NCBI GenBank assembly: GCA_937901395.1
Contig: CALCDB010000002.1
Coordinates: 1-5,888 of the forward strand
Source of the DNA: an uncultured Verrucomicrobiota bacterium
Lineage (GTDB): Bacteria; Verrucomicrobiota; Kiritimatiellia; RFP12; UBA1067
DNA: 5,888 nucleotides
Direction of reading: 5' to 3'
The notes beneath the pieces were generated by a model. The model ran no database searches and was not told the DNA's origin. It was given only the letters and a program-made list of their open reading frames with translations. The translations under genes were made by a program, and so were the position numbers. Within the stretch, counting starts at the first letter, position 1. Each line of letters starts with the position of its first letter. Of this stretch, positions 1-4,518 are shown piece by piece.

Positions 1-7
1 CTTCCAT
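1..7 (-). CDS. rplC: Start of the next S10-operon gene, probably ribosomal protein L3 (partial, 5' end only)
   Basis: Only ATG GAA G is visible before the window ends. It is supported as a real start by a near-perfect Shine-Dalgarno on the minus strand (AGGAGGGT, positions 18-11), whose AGGAGG core lies 5 nt before the ATG, and by a 12-nt gap from the rpsJ stop codon. The L3 assignment comes purely from the conserved bacterial gene order rpsJ-rplC-rplD; no diagnostic residue of L3 can be read. The gene would be cotranscribed with rpsJ. Confidence 0.55.
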
Positions 8-19
8 GACACCCTCCTA

Positions 20-328
20 TCAGACCTTGATGGTGATGTCGACGCCAGCCGGAAGATTGAGCTTCTTGAGCTCGTCGATCGTCTGCGCCGTCGGATTGAC
101 GATATCGAGGAGGCGCTTGTGCGTGCGCATCTCGAACTGGTCCATTGACTTCTTGTCGACGTTCGGTGAACGGTTCACCGTGAAACGCTCGACGCGGGTC
201 GGCAACGGAATCGGCCCCACTATTTGCGCACCAGTGCCCCGAGCTGTATCGATGATACCACCGACAGCTTGATCCAGCACACGATGATCGTATGCCTGGA
301 GGCGGATGCGTACTCTTTGTTGTTGCAT
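20..328 (-). CDS. rpsJ: 30S ribosomal protein S10 (NusE)
   Basis: The 102-residue product is S10, a component of the head of the 30S subunit. In many bacteria it also acts as NusE, binding NusB in transcription antitermination and NusG in transcription-translation coupling. Length matches the family (about 100-105). Conserved blocks are RLQAYDHRVLD (9-19), GPIPLPTRVERFTVNRSP (38-55), the VDKKSMDQFEMRTHKR block (57-72) and the C-terminal LPAGVDITIKV (92-102). The ATG at 328 is preceded by a purine-rich stretch with several Shine-Dalgarno-like repeats (AGGAAACAGGAAAC, then AAAAGGAAAAGG), the last a few bases before the start. It is the first gene of an apparent S10 operon and is followed after 12 nt by a probable rplC. 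No tuf gene precedes it; the upstream gene is an unrelated TonB receptor. Identification is secure. Confidence 0.98.
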   Translation of the reverse strand: MQQQRVRIRLQAYDHRVLDQAVGGIIDTARGTGAQIVGPIPLPTRVERFTVNRSPNVDKKSMDQFEMRTHKRLLDIVNPTAQTIDELKKLNLPAGVDITIKV

Positions 329-382
329 TTTCTACCTTTTCCTTTTGTTTCCTGTTTCCTGTGCTTCGACTTCCCTCGCTAT

Positions 383-410
383 CGGCGGACTCCACCCGGA
401 GTTGCCGCCG
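383..410 (-). promoter_or_regulatory. Leader hairpin 3 (proximal to rpsJ)
   Basis: On the minus strand CGGCGG (410-405) pairs with CCGCCG (388-383), and inside it ACTCC (402-398) pairs with GGAGT (393-389), closing a GGGT tetraloop. A 2-nt bulge (CA, 404-403) separates the two helices, giving 11 base pairs in total. No U tract follows, so it is not a terminator. It sits 55 nt before the rpsJ start codon and could be a protein-binding or translational control element. Confidence 0.55.
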
Positions 411-466
411 GAAGCCCCACTCGAAGGCACTCCACGCGCGGTTTCGTCTCCACCCAGTATCCCCGT

Positions 467-506
467 AAAAAGAAGTCGCTCGCGGTTCACATCATGACCG
501 CGAGCG
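467..506 (-). terminator. Intrinsic terminator-like hairpin in the S10 leader (candidate attenuator)
   Basis: On the minus strand CGCTCGCGGT (506-497) and ACCGCGAGCG (486-477) form a perfect 10-bp GC-rich stem around a 10-nt loop. After two bases (AC) comes TTCTTTTT (474-467). This is the architecture of a rho-independent terminator, and it is oriented only for minus-strand transcription because the plus side has no T tract. It lies about 65 nt downstream of the predicted rpsJ transcription start and 150 nt before the gene, so it would act as an attenuator. If the upstream promoter is not real, it is simply the main terminator of the receptor transcription unit. Confidence 0.7.
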
Positions 507-523
507 TAACTCTGCGATCACGA

Positions 524-552
524 CGCGACGGGATTTACTCGCCCGTATCGCG
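524..552 (-). promoter_or_regulatory. Leader hairpin 1 (upstream of the attenuator)
   Basis: On the minus strand CGCG (552-549) plus ACGGG (546-542) pairs with CCCGT plus CGCG (532-524). There is a 2-nt AT bulge and a 9-nt loop, giving 9 base pairs. The loop and its flank carry GCGAG, which is complementary to CTCGC in the 5' arm of the terminator hairpin at 477-506. An alternative pairing that disrupts the terminator is therefore possible. A regulatory role is inferred. Confidence 0.45.
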
Positions 553-577
553 ACCCTCTCCTTGCGAAGATTTGTGT

Positions 578-607
578 ATTATACCAAAAAACCCTCCGAA
601 AGCACAA
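578..607 (-). promoter_or_regulatory. Promoter of the S10 operon (extended -10)
   Basis: On the minus strand a perfect TATAAT (583-578) is preceded directly by TGG, giving an extended -10 (TGN-TATAAT). An 18-nt spacer separates it from TTGTGC (607-602), which matches the first three bases of the sigma-70 -35 consensus. Predicted transcription starts near 571. The spacer contains the T tract and the descending arm of the receptor-gene terminator. The promoter before the flavoprotein gene has the same form. Confidence 0.65.
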
Positions 608-613
608 GGGGGT
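586..613 (-). terminator. Weak intrinsic terminator after the TonB receptor gene
   Basis: On the minus strand ACCCCC (613-608) can pair with GGAGGGT (597-591), leaving the A as a bulge, and a run of T follows (591-586). It begins 25 nt after the receptor stop codon. The stem is short (6 pairs with a bulge) and the loop is 10 nt, so efficiency may be low. It overlaps the rpsJ promoter: the loop carries the -35 element and the T tract lies just before the -10. Confidence 0.45.
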
Positions 614-638
614 ATTTTGAACTTTTTTCGCTCTCGCC

Positions 639-2621
639 TCACCACTCGTAACTTATCGTTACCATGAAGCTTCGCCCTGCCGCCGGATAATAGTACGCCC
701 CGCCGTAATCAGACCACCCCGCGAAATCGCAATATCTGCGATCAAGCAGGTTCTCCACTATGAAACTAATCTTCCAGCCCTGCGCCCAATGCGGCTCGTA
801 GACCGCCTTTACGTCGAATAGCGAATAACATGGCAAATGCCCATGCTCGTTGTCGAAATCTCCCGCCAATACCTGACTCGCCACGAAATTATACCCTCCT
901 ATTACCTCGAGATCGTCCATCGCCCATATCCCGAATTCCGCCCGTAGCCGATGTTGTGGCACAATCGGTATGTCCTTGCCCTCGTATTCCCCTTTCGCGA
1001 ATTGCGCCTTGACGAAGGAATAGCGTATCGTCGCCTCCGCCGTTCGCTCCCTGCGCCAAACAAGCGCCGTATCCAAACCCAACCGCTCCGTCCTTGCCGG
1101 ACTATTGCAGTTATATCCTCCCCATGCGTTCGCCCCGTATTCCTTCGCATGAGGATTGTAGAATATCTCGTCGTCGATCACGCTCCAATACCCCGAAAGG
1201 TCGAAATGCAGTTCCTCGGTTATCGCCGCCTCCAATCCGATATCCAGACTGCTGCCCGTTTCCGGCTTCAGGAATGTTCCGTCTTCCGTATAGTTCAGTT
1301 CGTCGCAAAATGCGCTTCGATGATAGCGCGATCCCTTGATGTAGGTCTTGAGTTCCTCGATTGGCGTGTAGATGAGCGCCAGCTCGTAATCGCCCATCGT
1401 ATCGTGCGACGATGAGGCGAGCAGCCCCGCGTAATTGGTCCAGCGGTTCGCTATGTGCTCGAGTCGTGCGCCGGCGATCAGCGTTAGCGTTTCCGATATC
1501 GCCAGCTCGTCATGCCCGAAAACCGCCGCTCTCGCGCGGTCGAAGTGATAGTCTGGGTTGTTGTAGCCCGAACGATCCCTCACCTCGTAACGCTCGTACC
1601 TGAAGTCCACTCCCAGCGTAAGCTTGTTGTCGAGTTCCGCGATTCGTTTTTCGTTGATGTAGCGAGGCGATAATTGATATGAATATAAATCGTAGTCGTT
1701 CTGGTAATCGTAGTCGCCCCAATTCGAGGTACGGTGACGAACCGAGAATGCGCCATTGACCAGCAATCGTTGATCCTCGTCGATCACGACCTTCGCATCC
1801 ATCGCCAAGCCATAATTCCACGATCTGCACCAATCATGATAATATTGCGCCTGTCTTGGTTCCGTCTGCCACTCTTCCCAAGTAAGCGCGCCCGGCATCT
1901 GATAAAACGAATTGAAGTAATTCGCCTTGAACCGCAAATATGCGCCGCCATCGAAGTTTTGGCACAATGCCGCCAAAAGCGAATGTCGATCCCAGCCCGA
2001 CCGCTCGCGATATCCATCGGCGCGATCATACCCGTAGCTCGCGAAATACCGTACCCCCTCCTCGTCAATCGCTCCCTTCGTGTTGAACCCCAACCCGAAC
2101 TCGCCTTCCGAACCCGCCTTCGCGTGAATGCGCGTCTTCCCCTCGTGATCGCACGATGAGGTGATGATGTTGATTACGCCCGCCGAAGCCCCATCCCCGT
2201 AAAGCACCCCGCTTGGCCCGTGGATTATCTCGATTCTCTCGATCTGCTCCAATTGGATGCTCGCGAGATTCGGTCCCTCCATATCCACGGAATTGAGTTC
2301 CTCGCCATCGACGACGATCTTCACCCTGCCGAACGAATTCTCGCCGAAGCCCCGCATCGCCACTTGCCTCTGCATCGGATTCGCTCCCATTGTGCGAATT
2401 TGCAGATTCGCCTTCTTGCCGAGCAGTTCCGACAAGTCTCTCGCCGCCGCTTCGCGAATGTCCATCGCCGTGATTACCTGCACGTTCGCGGGTATCGTCG
2501 CGCTCGCATCCTCGATTCGCGAACCATACACCACGATCGGCGATATCTCCGTGATCGCCGCCGCGCCCCCGCTCGACCCTATGATGATCAGTGCCGCCGA
2601 AATCTTACTTGCATAGCTCAT
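639..2621 (-). CDS. TonB-dependent outer-membrane receptor (BtuB/siderophore-receptor type)
   Basis: The 660-residue product is a ligand-gated outer-membrane transporter that imports a scarce compound, such as an iron chelate, haem or cobalamin, using energy from TonB-ExbB-ExbD. An N-terminal signal peptide is visible (lysine at 6, hydrophobic core 7-14, small residues to about 22). It is followed by a TonB-box-like EISPIVVYGSR (25-35) and a plug domain (about 40-155) with QVAMRGFGEN (86-95), KIVVDGEELN (101-110), IERIEIIHGPSGVLYGDGAS (127-146) and GVINIIT (148-154). The barrel shows LKPETGSSLDIG (451-462), ENLLDRRY (623-630) and a C-terminal YEW ending in an aromatic residue, typical of BamA-recognised beta-barrels. 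The size is close to BtuB and small siderophore receptors; the ligand cannot be named. The ATG at 2621 lies inside the end of the flavoprotein gene (17-bp overlap), with GAGG 9 nt upstream, which suggests translational coupling. Seven cysteines fall after the plug. The gene is intact. Confidence 0.93.
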   Translation of the reverse strand: MSYASKISAALIIIGSSGGAAAITEISPIVVYGSRIEDASATIPANVQVITAMDIREAAARDLSELLGKKANLQIRTMGANPMQRQVAMRGFGENSFGRVKIVVDGEELNSVDMEGPNLASIQLEQIERIEIIHGPSGVLYGDGASAGVINIITSSCDHEGKTRIHAKAGSEGEFGLGFNTKGAIDEEGVRYFASYGYDRADGYRERSGWDRHSLLAALCQNFDGGAYLRFKANYFNSFYQMPGALTWEEWQTEPRQAQYYHDWCRSWNYGLAMDAKVVIDEDQRLLVNGAFSVRHRTSNWGDYDYQNDYDLYSYQLSPRYINEKRIAELDNKLTLGVDFRYERYEVRDRSGYNNPDYHFDRARAAVFGHDELAISETLTLIAGARLEHIANRWTNYAGLLASSSHDTMGDYELALIYTPIEELKTYIKGSRYHRSAFCDELNYTEDGTFLKPETGSSLDIGLEAAITEELHFDLSGYWSVIDDEIFYNPHAKEYGANAWGGYNCNSPARTERLGLDTALVWRRERTAEATIRYSFVKAQFAKGEYEGKDIPIVPQHRLRAEFGIWAMDDLEVIGGYNFVASQVLAGDFDNEHGHLPCYSLFDVKAVYEPHWAQGWKISFIVENLLDRRYCDFAGWSDYGGAYYYPAAGRSFMVTISYEW

Positions 2622-3771
2622 CCGCGAGCGCCTCTATCTCCTGTTCCGATTGCGCGTTCAACGCCGCCTTGATATGCACGACATTCTCGCAAAAAGTAAT
2701 TCCCTTCGAGCCCTCGAACAGTCCCCTCATTACCTTCGCCGCCATCGGTGCCCAACTGCCGTTCTCGATCAATCCAATCGTGCGATTTTGATAGTTGCGT
2801 TCCGTGAGATGCGAAATGAAAGTGCGCATGAATGGGAATATCTCCCCATTATATGTGGTCGTGGCGAGCACGATCTTGCCATAGCGAAACGCATCTTCTA
2901 TCGTCTCGAACATCTCATCTCTCGCCAAGTCGGCAACCACGACTTTCGCGCATCCCTTCCGCTTCAGCGCCTCCGCCAATTTCTCGACCGCCGCCTTCGT
3001 GTGCCCATAGACCGAAGTGTACGCGATCAGCACTCCCTCCGACTCCACCGCATAGCTCGCCCACGTCATGTATTGCTTGATTACATGCTCGATCTCTTCG
3101 CTCGTCGATAATACTGGCCCGTGTAATGGACATATCGTCCTGATCTCCAATGTCGCCGCCTTCTTGAGTAGCGCCATTACTTGCGCTCCGTACTTGCCCA
3201 CGATGCCGATGTAATAACGCCGCGCTTCGCAATCCCATCCTTCCGGATCTTCCACATCGTTCGCCCCGAACTTGCCGAACCCATCCGCCGAAAATAGAAC
3301 CTTATCTGTAGTATCGTACGTCACGATTACTTCCGGCCAATGCACCATCGGTGCCGCCACGAAAGCGAAGGTGTGCTTTCCCGTATTAAGCGTATCCCCT
3401 TCCTTTACGAGCTGCCTGCGCTCCTGCCAATTCGTGCCGAAGAAATTCACCATCATGTTCGATGCCTGCGCGCTCGATACGATAATCGCTTTTGGATATG
3501 CCTCCATGAACTTCGCGATATTCGCCGCATGGTCTGGCTCCATATGCTGAACGATAAGATAATCAATCTCCCTCTCCCCGGCTGCCGCCCTCAAATTCCC
3601 TAACCACTCATCACCAAAGTTCTGATCCACCGTATCGAAGACCGTAAGCTTCTCATCCCTCACCAAATAGGAATTATATGCCATCCCGTTCGGAACCGGA
3701 TACTGCCCCTCGAATAAATCTACCTTATGGTCATTAACCCCAATGTATACGATATCATCTGTAATCTTCAT
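2605..3771 (-). CDS. fprA: A-type flavodiiron protein (O2/NO reductase)
   Basis: The 388-residue product is a cytoplasmic flavodiiron protein. The family reduces O2 to water and/or NO to N2O at a diiron site fed by FMN, protecting anaerobes from oxygen and nitrosative stress. The N-terminal metallo-beta-lactamase-like domain (about 1-245) has all expected iron ligands: H76, E78, D80 and H81 in QHMEPDH, H144, D163 in SADGFG, and H217 in PLHGP. The C-terminal flavodoxin domain (about 246-388) has the FMN phosphate loop TSVYGHT (252-258) and later flavin contacts around TTTYNGEIFPF (304-314) and ENGSWAP (336-342). There is no rubredoxin or flavin reductase extension, so this is the minimal class A form (about 400 residues) that needs an external electron donor, usually rubredoxin; none is encoded nearby. 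AAGGAG (3783-3778) lies 6 nt before the ATG. O2 versus NO preference cannot be read from sequence. Confidence 0.95.
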   Translation of the reverse strand: MKITDDIVYIGVNDHKVDLFEGQYPVPNGMAYNSYLVRDEKLTVFDTVDQNFGDEWLGNLRAAAGEREIDYLIVQHMEPDHAANIAKFMEAYPKAIIVSSAQASNMMVNFFGTNWQERRQLVKEGDTLNTGKHTFAFVAAPMVHWPEVIVTYDTTDKVLFSADGFGKFGANDVEDPEGWDCEARRYYIGIVGKYGAQVMALLKKAATLEIRTICPLHGPVLSTSEEIEHVIKQYMTWASYAVESEGVLIAYTSVYGHTKAAVEKLAEALKRKGCAKVVVADLARDEMFETIEDAFRYGKIVLATTTYNGEIFPFMRTFISHLTERNYQNRTIGLIENGSWAPMAAKVMRGLFEGSKGITFCENVVHIKAALNAQSEQEIEALADELCK

Positions 3772-3777
3772 TTCTCT

Positions 3778-3783
3778 CTCCTT
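3778..3783 (-). promoter_or_regulatory. Ribosome binding site of the flavodiiron gene
   Basis: AAGGAG on the minus strand, 6 nt before the ATG at 3771, fixes that start. It is a much stronger site than those of the neighbouring receptor and nth genes. The predicted transcript starts only a few bases upstream, so the 5' untranslated region is about 16 nt. Confidence 0.75.
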
Positions 3784-3793
3784 AACGACGATA

Positions 3794-3823
3794 ATTATAC
3801 CACATTTTTCTCCATTCCTACAA
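3794..3823 (-). promoter_or_regulatory. Promoter of the flavodiiron-receptor operon (extended -10)
   Basis: On the minus strand TATAAT (3799-3794) is preceded by TGG (extended -10), with an 18-nt spacer to TTGTAG (3823-3818). The -35 hexamer coincides with the last leucine codon and the stop codon of nth. The transcription start would be near 3787. Its form closely matches the rpsJ promoter in this window. It would allow the flavoprotein and receptor genes to be expressed independently of nth, although no terminator separates them from it. Confidence 0.65.
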
Positions 3824-4459
3824 GTGCGCGCAATACTTGCGAATTGGACACCCCTCGCAGCGCGGACGAATCGGTCCGCATCGCGTCTGCCCGAAGGATA
3901 CCAAATGCGAATTCCACGTCTTCCAATACTTTACCGGCAGAATCTTCCTCAAGGTCATTTCCGTCTCCAATGGCGTCTTCGTCTTGATTAGTCCCAAGCG
4001 ATTGCAGATTCTATGCACATGCACATCCACGCAAATCGCAGGCAGATCAAACCCCACCGCTACCGTGAGATTCGCCGTCTTCCTGCCCACTCCCGGCAGC
4101 TCGCAAAGCTCCTCAACGGTTTTCGGCAACACCCCGCCAAACTTTCGCCGCAATACTCTCGGCAATTCCTTTAGATGCTTCGCCTTCTCATGATAGAACC
4201 CGACTGGATATATGAGCTTCTCGATCTTCTTTTCCGTCATCGCCTCCAGCCCCTCCGCCGTATTGCCGCCCGCCGCGAAAAGCCGCCTAACCGCCCCCGC
4301 CGTACACGCATCCTTCGTCCTCGCCGAAAGTATCGTGCCGACCAATACCGCGAATGGATCGTGCGTCTGCGCCTCGATGAGCTCGATGATTGGCGCGCTA
4401 TGCGCCTTGAATTCCCGCTTCAACGCCCGATCCACTGCCGCTATATTCCCAATCGTCAT
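3818..4459 (-). CDS. nth: Endonuclease III (DNA glycosylase/AP lyase)
   Basis: The 213-residue product is a bifunctional base-excision-repair enzyme that removes oxidised pyrimidines and cleaves the abasic site by beta-elimination; E. coli Nth has 211 residues. The helix-hairpin-helix is LPGVGRKTAN (121-130) with the catalytic lysine K127. The catalytic aspartate is D145 in VDVHVHR. The C-terminal iron-sulfur cluster loop is complete: C194, C201, C204, C210 (C-x6-C-x2-C-x5-C). In the LLSAQ-type motif the usual Gln, which fills the DNA gap left by the flipped base in E. coli, is Arg47 (LSART). The ATG at 4459 gives a normal N-terminal length, but no Shine-Dalgarno is visible: the start is 3 nt after the 3' arm of a strong hairpin. 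Downstream GTG (codon 9) and TTG (codon 13) have no better site. The stop codon is 46 nt before the flavoprotein start. Confidence 0.95.
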   Translation of the reverse strand: MTIGNIAAVDRALKREFKAHSAPIIELIEAQTHDPFAVLVGTILSARTKDACTAGAVRRLFAAGGNTAEGLEAMTEKKIEKLIYPVGFYHEKAKHLKELPRVLRRKFGGVLPKTVEELCELPGVGRKTANLTVAVGFDLPAICVDVHVHRICNRLGLIKTKTPLETEMTLRKILPVKYWKTWNSHLVSFGQTRCGPIRPRCEGCPIRKYCAHL

Positions 4460-4462
4460 AAT

Positions 4463-4499
4463 AAAGCGAAGGAGCGGGAAACTCCGCTCCTTCCGCTTT
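4463..4499 (-). terminator. Strong hairpin between the repeat protein and nth
   Basis: AAAGCG plus AAGGAGCGG (4463-4477) pairs with CCGCTCCTT plus CGCTTT (4484-4499), giving 15 base pairs with a single bulged base (4493) and a 6-nt loop. The stem has A/T-rich outer ends. On the minus strand it is followed by ATTATG, and on the plus strand by TTTTGGCTTTTATC after the stem. It starts 19 nt after the repeat-protein stop codon and is best read as that gene's intrinsic terminator, although the minus-strand U tract (TTTATT, partly in the stem) is short. Because nth starts 3 nt after it, it could also affect nth translation. Confidence 0.7.
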
Positions 4500-4518
4500 T
4501 GGCTTTTATCCGCCTATC

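Larger units (their letters stand above)
329..571 (-). promoter_or_regulatory. Structured 5' leader of the S10 operon
   Basis: This non-coding stretch lies between the predicted rpsJ transcription start (about 571) and the rpsJ start codon, about 243 nt. On the minus strand it can form three hairpins in series (524-552, 477-506, 383-410), listed separately. The middle one looks like an intrinsic terminator. The motif GTGGAG occurs three times (453-448, 435-430, 395-390), so the ACTCC arm of the third hairpin (402-398) has an alternative GGAGT partner at 433-429, which would allow competing folds. I see no credible small gene on either strand. E. coli regulates its S10 operon through an L4-responsive leader; that this leader is also regulatory is inferred from its length and structure. 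Confidence 0.6.

Noticed and set aside
306..497. A plus-strand 63-codon frame that looks like a lipoprotein signal (hydrophobic start ending in PVSC) with GGAGG just before the ATG.
   Set aside because: It lies antisense to the rpsJ start and its purine-rich ribosome binding region, which creates the hydrophobic codons by chance. The GGAGG is only 3 nt from the ATG and is part of conserved S10 codons, and the rest is low-complexity Pro/Arg/Ser.
224..667. A plus-strand 147-codon frame across the rpsJ leader.
   Set aside because: It overlaps rpsJ, the leader hairpins and the end of the receptor gene, and has no ribosome binding site or protein-like composition.
951..1415. Several long plus-strand frames opposite the receptor gene (also 1734-2159, 2220-2672 and 2650-3111).
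   Set aside because: They are Arg/Pro/Ser-rich antisense shadows of well-supported genes with full family motifs on the other strand.
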